From contig CAMIVJ010000123.1 of the NCBI GenBank assembly GCA_946401765.1, forward strand, positions 1 to 7,528: a stretch of 7,528 bases of DNA, written 5' to 3'. Below, in pieces: positions 1 through 6,877 of this stretch. The stretch comes from an uncultured bacterium. Lineage in GTDB: Bacteria; Verrucomicrobiota; Kiritimatiellia; RFP12; UBA1067. Made by a program: the position numbers and the translations under genes. Numbering within the stretch: the stretch's first letter is position 1; each line of letters opens with the position of its first letter. The notes beneath the pieces were generated by a model. The model saw only the letters and a program-made list of their open reading frames with translations. It was not told where the DNA came from and did no database searches.

Positions 1-607
1 TCGAGATGCTGCGCACCGTCATTGGCACGCCAGCCCAGACCGCCGCGCCGCCGCGCAGAATCAAGTCCACAGTGCTGCAGTCCACCTTCGCGACATTGTG
101 CAGCTTCAGCCACCCTCCGGAGACCAGCTCGATCGTGCCGTTCTTCGCCGACTCTCCCAGATAGAATGTTTTGCCCTTCGCCAGGCGCACCGTGAGCTTG
201 TGCCCGCCAAGGTCAAGCTCCATGCCGCCAGTCGCAAGGTAGCGGATTGCGGTGGAGTTCTCAAGGTCCATCATGGAGTCTGCCGTCAGCGTGACATTGC
301 CGAATCCGCCCCAGCTGTCCGTCGTCTGGTCTGGACCGCTGTTCACGATCGTGCCGCCGTTCAGCACGAAGTCGTAGACGCGCCAGCCATACTGCCCGGC
401 GACGTCGAACGTGGCACCGGCCTCCACCGTCACCTTCGCGCCGATTCCGCCCCAGAAGAAGTGGCTTCCGTAGTACGTGAGGGTGCCGGCGATCGCAGGC
501 CGCGGACTCAGCGTGCCCGCGGCCACCACCGTGCCGCCGCCATAATTCTGCCCCTGCCTGTAGCCAACAAGCTCGCCCGCGCCCTCCTTGAAGAGCTTGA
601 TGTTGCC
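1..607 (-). repeat. Internal repeat body, copy 3 (partial, from residue ~1565)
   Basis: Start of a third repeat body, GNIKLFKEGAGELVG, followed by an imperfect G-G-G-T-V-V...GTL motif and beta-strand runs such as VTVEAGATFDVAG. It is preceded by IDVPEGVVVEN, matching IEVPEGEVAML before copy 2. It follows copy 2 by about 660 residues and is cut by the window edge. Confidence 0.6.
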
Positions 608-3600
608 CGTGATCGCAGTCTCATGGTTCTCCACCACCACGCCCTCCGGCACGTCGATGTGCAGCTCGCTGGGATCCGTTCCGTAGAAGCCCACAACGCC
701 GTCCGACTCGGTGAGGCTTCCGCTGTTGCTGCCGTTCTGCAGCCACGTGCCCTGCACCGTCTCGAGCATTCCAACCGCGCTGTCGCTCAAACGGCGGGCG
801 GGCATGTATTCGCGCATGAGGACGCCGTCCTTGTTGAACACCTTGAAGTAGTAGAACTTGCCCGAGAAGTTGTTTCCGATGCCAGTGCCCGGCACCGTGG
901 TGTACGACGAAAGCAGCGTGAACGACCCGGCGGGCATGAAGTCGCCGCCCGTCATCGTCACGGTGCTGCCACCGTTCACCGTGGCCATGAGACTGGCACC
1001 GTCCGCCTCGATCTCGTAGTCGGTCGTGTTGTTGAGCACAAGACCGCAGGTGACCTGCCCTCCATTGCGGTCGAAGCGGAACTTGTTTCCGATCGCAAAA
1101 CACGTGAACGACTGAACGAAATTGTTCCCCACCTTCGTGCGTGCGCAGTAGACGCCCTTGTTGCCGCTGACGTTGGCAAAGCGCACCTTGGCCTGCACGC
1201 GGTCGGTGCAGCTCGGCGTGTAGCCCGTGTGCACCCACGCGCCAGCGCCGACGGTCAGACTGCCAAGAAGCTCGTAGCCTCTCGCGTCCGAAATGGAGAG
1301 CGGCCCGCCGATGCTCGACACGTATAGCTTGCGCCCGGCGAGGTCGATCGAGCCTTCCGCGTTCGAGAGGTCGAGTCCGCGCAGGTCACAGTCGGCCGCG
1401 AGGGTGCAGTTGTCGAACACGACCTTCGCGCACCGCACCACGCCAGAGACGGGTGCCTGCAGCGACATCGAGCCAGCAATGCGCACAATGGCGCCGGAAT
1501 GAGGCAGCCCGTTCTGCACCGCCGTTCCGGCCGCGTCGACGCAAGCCCAGTTGGCGGGATTCGCGAAGTCGCCGTCTTCAGCCCCGCCGGTCCACGTGGC
1601 AACTTCCACCGTGCCCGCGTTTCCGTAGAAGAGGCCAGTCTCTCCCGCTACGGCCGGCACGCCAGCGGCTGCGGTCTCGTCGTCGAACGCGAACGCAGCG
1701 CCAGCCGGCCTCGCGGGCCAGCTCACGATCATGTCGCCGACGTTGAATGTGCGCCCATGAACGTCCACCTTCACCGTCGCCCCATCCGCGAACGAGACGA
1801 GTCCGTGTTCATCGTAGTCGCGCGGGTTGCCCGTTCCCGCCACGGCAGGCACGCCGTCCGCGTTCCACACGCCCGTCTCCTGGGAAAGGTCGAGCGTGGA
1901 GCCGTTGCACATCGTGAGCGCGGGATACATCGCGCCAGGACGGAACACGCCGTTCACCAACAGCCTGAAGGCAGTGGAGTGGAGCTGCCACGCTGTTGCG
2001 TCATAGGTGAGACCTCCTATGTTGTAGTCGTTGTATCCCTTCAGGATCGCTCCGCCCGTCACCACCACGTCCACGCCTGCCGGACCGTAGCTGCCGGTCG
2101 CAGTCGTCTCGAAGCGAGCTCCTTCGCCCGTGAGGACGAGCCGCCCGCCCGATCCGTCGTCGCGCCACTGGCCGAGAGCCACGAAGCCGTTGGACTCGAA
2201 CGTCAGCGTGTGCCCGTTCAGGGCGAGGACGCCAGGCGGCGCCGCGACGCCATTGTGGGAGAAGTAGAACGTGTTGGGACCTCCCAGAATCGTAGCATCT
2301 CCTGAGAGCGTGATGTTTCCGAACTTCAACGTGTTAATCGCGACTCCGTTCGTGATCGCGAGTGTGCCCGCAAGGTCGTAGTTGTATACGCCGTACGACG
2401 AGCTGTAATAGGTGTCGGCGTCAAGACGCGTTCCCGCGCCCACCTTCACGGTGCTGCGCCCAAGCGGCGCGTCGCCCGTGCCGAAGCGCACGTTGCCCTC
2501 TGCGATCTCCGTGCCCATGTTGTACGTCTGGCGCGTCTTCTTCGCGATCAGCTCTCCCGCGCCCGCCTTGACGAGGCGCACATGCCCGTCTACGCGGGCA
2601 TCCAGCATGGCCACTTCGCCCTCCGGCACCTCTATGCGCAATATTCCAGGAGGCGCGGCAAGACCGTATTCGAGCTGCACGAACTCGAGATAGCCGTTCT
2701 CGGGATTCACGCTGTCGGTAATGGAGATGCGGTAGAAGCGGTAGGAGGTCTCGTTTTCGAACGTGAACGTGCGGCATTCCCACGCCACCCATCCAGTCTC
2801 GTCGGTGCGTTCGTCAAGCACCGTCCAGGCCTGGCCGTCATCCGACCCGGAGAACGTCCACGTCTTCGGAGCGCGCTGCAGCTCGGAGTCGCCGATGGGG
2901 CCGACGTGGATCTTGTACGCCGTCACGAGCGTCGCCTCGCCGAAGTCGTAGTCCACCACGATCGGGAGCTGCGTATTCACGCAGATCACGCGGTGGACGG
3001 AATCCACCTGGCGCTCGAGATTGTCGCTGAAGAGGTTCGCGGCCACGCCGTTGTAGAACGCCGTGGAGGACGACGCGCGCGCGGGCTCTGGCTTCGTGAG
3101 GTCGAACGCCTGGGTGATCGCGCCGTCGCCGTCAAGACCAGCGACGCGCAGCGTGTGGCCGGCGAGGTCGAGCGAGCCCTCGATCTTCGCCGCGCCGAGG
3201 CCGCGCCAGTCGCAGTCGGCGGAAAGGCGCGCGCCGTCGAACACCATCTTGCTGTGCGGGAACGAAGCGCCTGGCGGAACCTGCGGCGCCACGTCGCCGC
3301 TGAAGACAACCGTGGTGGCGCCGCCAGGAAGCGCGCCCGGCACAACATCGCCCGCGAAGTTCTCGCAGCTCCAGTTGGCGGCGTTCGCGAGGTCGGCGGT
3401 CCCTGCGGCGCCAGTCCAGACGGCCTTCGCGGGATACGCGTTCTGCGCGCCGGAGCAGTAGAGACCAGTCGCCGTGGCGACGGGGGTGAAGCCAAGCGCG
3501 GCAGTGGCGTCGTCGAACTTGAACTCCACGGAATCAAACGGCGGCTCGTTCCACTCGACGAGGCACATTCCCGCGCTGAGCTCGCGTCCGGCAACGTTGA

Positions 3601-5299
3601 TCGTCACTGACGCCGCCGGTGCAAACGTTATCGTGGTCATTGCATCCGTCGTGCCGATGTTGCGCCCCTTCGTGCGGAACGGCTCGGAGCGTCCGCGCAG
3701 GTCGAGCGTGGAGCCGTCCTGCATCTCGCAGCCGTGGAAGAAGTCCGTGTTCGGGCGCAGCGAGCCGAACACCTTGATCGTGCCTGTGTACGACGCCGAG
3801 ACGTCGGCATCTGGCGTGTTGAACTCACAGTCGCCAAAGCTTACCGCGTCGCAGTTGCCGTTCACGCGCAGCTGGCCGTTGACCACCGTCTTCGACGCTC
3901 GGAAGTCGCTTGGGTTAGTGTAGAACTCGATGACGCCGTTCAACACGAGCGTGCCCGCGGTCGTGGTGGTGTTCGCGAAATAGAACGCATGGGCGTTCAC
4001 CGTGAGCGTGTGGCCGCCGAGGTCGAGCGTCAAGGGCGTGTAGCTCTGGTTTATGAAGCCGTACGTGTCTTCCGTCACGTCGATCACGGAATCTGCACCC
4101 AGACGAACGTCGGTCAGCATTATCTTGTTCCACGAACTCGCAGGCGACGCAGTGCTTTTCAGCGTACCGCCGTTCAGGATGAACGTGTGGCCAATGAAGT
4201 CGAACTTGCCTGCGAGGTCGATCGAGGCGCCATCCTCCACCGTCACCACGCATCCCTCCGCGCCAAGACGGCGGTTGGGACCGTTGGCCGTGGACTGTAC
4301 CTCGCCTTCGCGTATCACGAGGCCGCCCGTGTACAATTGGTTGTCGAACGTCGTCGCGTACGTGCCTGCGCCCTCCTTGACGATCCTGATGTTGCCCTGC
4401 ACGTCGAGCATGGAATTGACTACTGAATCCGCGAGATTCAGGTGGAGATCGACGACTGTCTCGGACGAATTTGTCACGGCAAGCGGCACGTCGATCGCAT
4501 GGAGCGTGAGGCTGTGCCCGTTGAGGTCGAGCTGCCTGCCGAAGCGCGCGAGGCCGATCTCGCTCCAGGTCTCGTCCCTTTCAAGGACTAGCGCGGGCTC
4601 GCCCGGCCTTTCCGCGCGCTTGAACGGCAGCGTGCCGAGGTTGGGATGGAACGTGCCCTTCTGCGTCTCGAAGAGGCCGCAGCACTGGCGGACGTCCGTG
4701 GACTCGAGGTCGATCACCGGCACGAACTCGCGCACAAGCGCGCCCGACGCATTGTACACGCGGAAGTGGTAGAAGCGGTACTTTGCGAAGTTGTCCATCG
4801 CGCTGCCCTCGTCGAGGGACATTCCGCGCGTGTGGGATGCAAGGAGCGTGACGGGGCTGCCTGGCGTGAAGTCGCCCGCAGCAGGCATCACGCCTACGTC
4901 CTCTCCGTTGGCGGTGCAGGCGAGAGAGCCCGCGTTCGCAACGATCGTGTAGTCCACGCCCGTCTCGGCCTTGAACGTGGCAGTGCCAAGTCTGCCGTAG
5001 CGGTCGAAGCGCAGATTGCCGCTCAAGATGAAGGCGGTGAGCGTGTTCGCCTGCGTGCCGGTGCCGCGCGAGCAGTAGAGGCATTGGTTGTCGCTCAACG
5101 TAGTGAACAGTACCTTCAGCTCGAACACGTCGGTGCAGAGCGGATTGTACAGCGTATTGACCCACTGCGCGCCACTGCACTCCACCCAGTCGAGCCGCGC
5201 ATATCGCGCGGGAATATCGGCGTGCGCCGCCTGGGCGCAGCACACGACCGCGGCCGCGCCCAAAAGCGCACCCTTCAAAAACGAGCCAACCTTAGTCAT
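1..5299 (-). CDS. Giant secreted modular surface protein with beta-strand repeats (C-terminus beyond left edge)
   Basis: One minus-strand frame stays open from ATG 5299 to the left edge, giving 1766 codons with no stop. Residues 1-27 form a signal peptide (MTKVGSF, hydrophobic core, AHA|D cleavage). Visible modules in order: LamG-like head ~33-220 (G-A-Q-W-V-N-T early, YRFYHFRVYN...LVREFVP late); autotransporter-associated beta-strand repeat ~302-336 (KEGAGTY, YTGGLVI); beta-rich stretch; W-x-G...NW module from W628; DCDWRGL at 695; discoidin (F5/8C)-like head ~740-880 (KTWTFSGSDDGQAWTVL); second beta repeat ~905-945; W-x-G...NW from W1236; DCDLRGL at 1303; second LamG-like head ~1342-1525; third beta repeat from 1565. 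Such proteins are exported and probably sit on the cell surface, binding glycans or other ligands; the ligand is unknown. Any sorting signal or autotransporter barrel would lie beyond the edge. ATG 5299 is favoured by AGGAAGGA nine bases upstream; in-frame ATG 5308 is possible but too close to it. Family assignment is by motif recognition only. Confidence 0.9.
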   Translation of the reverse strand, partial: MTKVGSFLKGALLGAAAVVCCAQAAHADIPARYARLDWVECSGAQWVNTLYNPLCTDVFELKVLFTTLSDNQCLYCSRGTGTQANTLTAFILSGNLRFDRYGRLGTATFKAETGVDYTIVANAGSLACTANGEDVGVMPAAGDFTPGSPVTLLASHTRGMSLDEGSAMDNFAKYRFYHFRVYNASGALVREFVPVIDLESTDVRQCCGLFETQKGTFHPNLGTLPFKRAERPGEPALVLERDETWSEIGLARFGRQLDLNGHSLTLHAIDVPLAVTNSSETVVDLHLNLADSVVNSMLDVQGNIRIVKEGAGTYATTFDNQLYTGGLVIREGEVQSTANGPNRRLGAEGCVVTVEDGASIDLAGKFDFIGHTFILNGGTLKSTASPASSWNKIMLTDVRLGADSVIDVTEDTYGFINQSYTPLTLDLGGHTLTVNAHAFYFANTTTTAGTLVLNGVIEFYTNPSDFRASKTVVNGQLRVNGNCDAVSFGDCEFNTPDADVSASYTGTIKVFGSLRPNTDFFHGCEMQDGSTLDLRGRSEPFRTKGRNIGTTDAMTTITFAPAASVTINVAGRELSAGMCLVEWNEPPFDSVEFKFDDATAALGFTPVATATGLYCSGAQNAYPAKAVWTGAAGTADLANAANWSCENFAGDVVPGALPGGATTVVFSGDVAPQVPPGASFPHSKMVFDGARLSADCDWRGLGAAKIEGSLDLAGHTLRVAGLDGDGAITQAFDLTKPEPARASSSTAFYNGVAANLFSDNLERQVDSVHRVICVNTQLPIVVDYDFGEATLVTAYKIHVGPIGDSELQRAPKTWTFSGSDDGQAWTVLDERTDETGWVAWECRTFTFENETSYRFYRISITDSVNPENGYLEFVQLEYGLAAPPGILRIEVPEGEVAMLDARVDGHVRLVKAGAGELIAKKTRQTYNMGTEIAEGNVRFGTGDAPLGRSTVKVGAGTRLDADTYYSSSYGVYNYDLAGTLAITNGVAINTLKFGNITLSGDATILGGPNTFYFSHNGVAAPPGVLALNGHTLTFESNGFVALGQWRDDGSGGRLVLTGEGARFETTATGSYGPAGVDVVVTGGAILKGYNDYNIGGLTYDATAWQLHSTAFRLLVNGVFRPGAMYPALTMCNGSTLDLSQETGVWNADGVPAVAGTGNPRDYDEHGLVSFADGATVKVDVHGRTFNVGDMIVSWPARPAGAAFAFDDETAAAGVPAVAGETGLFYGNAGTVEVATWTGGAEDGDFANPANWACVDAAGTAVQNGLPHSGAIVRIAGSMSLQAPVSGVVRCAKVVFDNCTLAADCDLRGLDLSNAEGSIDLAGRKLYVSSIGGPLSISDARGYELLGSLTVGAGAWVHTGYTPSCTDRVQAKVRFANVSGNKGVYCARTKVGNNFVQSFTCFAIGNKFRFDRNGGQVTCGLVLNNTTDYEIEADGASLMATVNGGSTVTMTGGDFMPAGSFTLLSSYTTVPGTGIGNNFSGKFYYFKVFNKDGVLMREYMPARRLSDSAVGMLETVQGTWLQNGSNSGSLTESDGVVGFYGTDPSELHIDVPEGVVVENHETAITGNIKLFKEGAGELVGYRQGQNYGGGTVVAAGTLSPRPAIAGTLTYYGSHFFWGGIGAKVTVEAGATFDVAGQYGWRVYDFVLNGGTIVNSGPDQTTDSWGGFGNVTLTADSMMDLENSTAIRYLATGGMELDLGGHKLTVRLAKGKTFYLGESAKNGTIELVSGGWLKLHNVAKVDCSTVDLILRGGAAVWAGVPMTVRSIS
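1301..2587 (-). repeat. Internal repeat body, copy 2 (residues ~905-1333)
   Basis: Second copy of the long repeat. It starts at GHVRLVKAGAG and includes MCNGSTLDLSQ (1130), VHGRTFNVG, FAFDDETAAAG, TWTGGAE (W1236) and DCDLRGL (1303), ending near EGSIDLAGRKL. An exact 18-base identity, GGTCGAGCGTGGAGCCGT on the plus strand, is kept at 1888-1905 and at 3700-3717 in copy 1. The protein copies are otherwise well diverged, so the duplication is old. Confidence 0.75.
3125..4396 (-). repeat. Internal repeat body, copy 1 (residues ~302-725)
   Basis: First copy of a long protein-level repeat in the giant surface protein. It starts at the GNIRIVKEGAG beta-strand motif and includes MQDGSTLDLRG (526), VAGRELSAG, FKFDDATAALG, VWTGAAG (W628) and DCDWRGL (695), ending near EGSLDLAGHTL. 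The matching landmarks in copy 2 lie 603-608 residues further on. Boundaries are approximate. Confidence 0.75.
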
Positions 5300-5308
5300 G
5301 GCAATCAT

Positions 5309-5316
5309 TCCTTCCT
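5309..5316 (-). promoter_or_regulatory. Ribosome binding site of the giant surface protein gene
   Basis: AGGAAGGA reads on the minus strand and ends nine bases before ATG 5299. It is only about one base from the alternative in-frame ATG at 5308, so it favours the 5299 start. Confidence 0.6.
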
Positions 5317-5347
5317 TTTTGAGGCTAAATGAAATACAGCATGCACA

Positions 5348-5363
5348 ATGCTCAAACGAGCAT
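5348..5363. repeat. Inverted repeat at the predicted 5' end of the surface-protein mRNA
   Basis: ATGCTC - AAAC - GAGCAT forms a perfect 6-bp inverted repeat with a 4-base loop. It starts about where the predicted minus-strand promoter would initiate (near 5363). It could fold as a 5'-terminal hairpin in the ~65-base leader or serve as an operator half-site pair. No regulator is identified. Confidence 0.4.
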
Positions 5364-5369
5364 GCCAGA

Positions 5370-5398
5370 ATTATGACATATTCCAGCCACCAAATCAA
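5370..5398 (-). promoter_or_regulatory. Sigma70-like promoter of the giant surface protein gene
   Basis: On the minus strand, TTGATT (5398-5393) and CATAAT (5375-5370) are separated by exactly 17 bp. The predicted transcription start is near 5363, about 65 bases before ATG 5299. It lies back to back with the plus-strand promoter; the -35 boxes are 24 bp apart. Confidence 0.6.
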
Positions 5399-5422
5399 GC
5401 GCAAAGAATAGAACTTCGCATC

Positions 5423-5451
5423 TTGATTCACGAGGTTGGAGGTGCTATAAT
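5423..5451 (+). promoter_or_regulatory. Sigma70-like promoter with extended -10 for the Ldi-like gene
   Basis: TTGATT (5423-5428), a 17-bp spacer, and a perfect TATAAT (5446-5451) preceded by TGC, which makes an extended -10. Expected transcription start is near 5458, only about 6 bases before ATG 5464 and 21 before ATG 5479. GGAGGT at 5438-5443 resembles a ribosome site but falls inside the promoter spacer, upstream of the predicted start, so it is probably not one. Confidence 0.7.
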
Positions 5452-5463
5452 CTTGGCGTTCTA

Positions 5464-6654
5464 ATGAGAAATCACAAAATGAAGCGAATCATCATCGTCT
5501 TTCTGCTTCTTGCTGCGGGGCTCGTCCGCGCGGGCGGGGCGCCGCTCTGCGCCGAAGAGCTGGAGGCGCTTGCGTTCCTGGAGCACGTGACGGGGCCGCT
5601 TCCTGCGGCGGAGGAGAGCGACTGGTGGAACATCGGCGGCACGCAGCACGGCATCTTTGCAAAGCGCTACAACATCGCGTTCGCCGGCTACGCCGCGGCC
5701 GCGATAGGCATGCGCGGAGACTCGGGGACGACGAACCGCGTGGGGCGGATTCTCGGCAACTGCGTGGAGAGACTCCTCAGACGCGACGTGTGGGCGTATT
5801 CGCAGTCGAAGAGCTACTGGGGGGAGAAGCCGTGGGCTCCCGATCCCTGCTACCGCGAGAACGTGATGTACACCGGCCATCTGCTGCAGCTTCTCGCGCT
5901 GTACGAGTGGTTCACGCACGATCGCCGATACTGGGACGCGGGCTTCGATTTCGCATGGAATCCCCGGCAGAAGGTGCATTACACAGTGCAGCGCCTCATC
6001 GACGTCACTGTGGAGCAGATGCGCGAGAACCGCTCTGGCGGCGTCACATGTGAGCCGGGACTGTTGTTCTTCCCATGCAACAACCATCCCCACTATGCGC
6101 TGATGCTATTCGCTCGGCTTGGACACGGCGACTGGTCCGCCTACGCCGCGAAGTGGGAGAAATGGGCGCTCGCGCACTATCCTAGACCACCCATGGGCGG
6201 CGGGGCGCTGAAGCTCGTCTACCATGTGCAGACCAGGCTATTCTACCCGCGCGGCACACCCGGACTCGACGGGTGGTCGATGCTCTGGTACGAAGCTTGG
6301 GCGCGCGACCGCGCGAAGGCGCTCGATCTATGGAAGTCCGCCGCCGCGCGCATTGAATGGGGGTTGTACGCCAACCCGTCGGATGCCGTTGCAGGTCACG
6401 GCTGCTGCGATCCGCAACCCGTGTCGACTTCCGTAGCGGCCGCGTTCCTCTGCGCCGCCGCGCGGGCATGCGACGACCCTGCCACCGCCGAGCGGCTGGA
6501 AAAACCGCTTGACTCAAAGTACCTTGTGCGCCGCGCGGGACGCTACTATCTCGACCTCGACCGCGAATGGCGCATAGGCGCATCCGCCCAGCGCATCATC
6601 GCGCTCGCCATTTCCCACGGCTCATCATTCCGCGCCCTGGCCTTTGGACCTTGA
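5464..6654 (+). CDS. Exported linalool dehydratase/isomerase family protein
   Basis: 396 residues, close to the roughly 400 of the Ldi precursor from Castellaniella defragrans, a periplasmic enzyme that interconverts linalool, geraniol and myrcene on an (alpha/alpha)6-barrel scaffold. Residues 6-23 (MKRIIIVFLLLAAGLVRA) form a signal peptide. Family marks: KRYNIAFAGYA at 67-77; RENVMYTGHL at 131-140 with the Y-x-G-H histidine at 139; GVTCEPGLLFFPCN at 193-206, whose cysteines 196 and 205 are nine residues apart like the active-site pair of Ldi; and KLVYHVQTRLF with a W-rich stretch near residues 255-285. These mirror Ldi in order and spacing, so the fold is well supported. The substrate is not: no terpene genes are nearby, and the family is broader than linalool turnover. 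ATG 5464 gives the longest frame, but ATG 5479 (residue 6) is at least as likely because the promoter would leave only ~6 leader bases before 5464. The gene is divergent from the surface-protein gene and appears monocistronic. Confidence 0.88.
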   Translation: MRNHKMKRIIIVFLLLAAGLVRAGGAPLCAEELEALAFLEHVTGPLPAAEESDWWNIGGTQHGIFAKRYNIAFAGYAAAAIGMRGDSGTTNRVGRILGNCVERLLRRDVWAYSQSKSYWGEKPWAPDPCYRENVMYTGHLLQLLALYEWFTHDRRYWDAGFDFAWNPRQKVHYTVQRLIDVTVEQMRENRSGGVTCEPGLLFFPCNNHPHYALMLFARLGHGDWSAYAAKWEKWALAHYPRPPMGGGALKLVYHVQTRLFYPRGTPGLDGWSMLWYEAWARDRAKALDLWKSAAARIEWGLYANPSDAVAGHGCCDPQPVSTSVAAAFLCAAARACDDPATAERLEKPLDSKYLVRRAGRYYLDLDREWRIGASAQRIIALAISHGSSFRALAFGP

Positions 6655-6667
6655 AGATGCGTCTTCA
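6652..6667 (+). terminator. Weak hairpin overlapping the Ldi-like stop codon
   Basis: TGAAGA - TGCG - TCTTCA is a perfect 6-bp inverted repeat beginning with the TGA stop codon. It has no T-tract and is short, so termination is only a possibility; it may be coincidental. Confidence 0.25.
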
Positions 6668-6865
6668 GCACCTCTGCGTTCGACGACATCTGCCCAAGGC
6701 AGAAGTAGAGGGATCCACGTAAAACGCAATCTCCGAAATGCCCGCATGATTGCCGATGTGGTTTTCCCGTGTGTGATGGTTGCCTGTGGCGACAATCTGG
6801 GCTTCAAAGAACCTTAAAGACTCCAAGTCTCCGAAACTCCAAGCGGCGAAAGCAATGAGCGTGCG
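6665..6865 (-). pseudogene. Decayed coding remnant resembling the end of a discoidin/galactose-binding domain
   Basis: A minus-strand frame is open from just below a stop at 6868-6866 to a stop at 6667-6665, with no ATG at its upstream end. Its middle reads strikingly like protein: LRFFEAQIVATGNH, then GNHAGISEIAFYVDPSTS. The R-F-F...A-x-I pattern followed by G-I-S-E-I-x-F-Y is typical of the last strands of F5/8C-like (galactose-binding) domains, such as the one in the giant protein next door. The tail after STSAL (GRCRRTQRC) looks out of frame. I infer a truncated fossil of a larger gene, or a small uncharacterised protein lacking a clear start. A CTCCAAG direct repeat (6821-6827, 6837-6843) and an AGACT/AGTCT inverted repeat (6818-6830) lie in its upstream part. 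Confidence 0.4.
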
Positions 6866-6874
6866 TCAATGACA
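6865..6874. repeat. 10-bp direct repeat, left copy, flanking the toxin-antitoxin cassette
   Basis: GTCAATGACA here is identical to 7432-7441. The two copies bracket the toxin-antitoxin operon almost exactly: this one starts four bases beyond the toxin stop. Confidence 0.45.
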
Positions 6875-6877
6875 CCA

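Noticed and set aside
621..1238. 205-codon minus-strand open frame
   Set aside because: Out of phase with the giant gene; H/R-rich nonsense composition over the second LamG-like head.
98..1327. 409-codon plus-strand open frame
   Set aside because: It is antisense to the giant minus-strand gene. Its translation is rich in R, H, A and V with no domain, typical of the complement of GC-rich coding sequence.
1499..2305. 268-codon plus-strand open frame
   Set aside because: Antisense to repeat copy 2 of the giant gene; no domain or ribosome site.
2582..3610. 342-codon plus-strand open frame
   Set aside because: Also antisense to the giant gene over the discoidin-like and W-x-G modules; low-complexity R/A/V/E composition and no recognisable motif.
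4581..5243. 220-codon minus-strand open frame
   Set aside because: Same strand as the giant gene but another phase; arginine-rich translation, no signal peptide, whereas the true frame carries signal peptide and modules.
5461..6093. 210-codon minus-strand open frame
   Set aside because: Antisense to the Ldi-like gene, whose plus-strand frame has clear family motifs; the minus-strand product has none.
6625..6807. 60-codon minus-strand open frame with an ATG
   Set aside because: It overlaps the 3' end of the Ldi-like gene and is in a different phase from the protein-like remnant at 6665-6865, which reads far more like protein.
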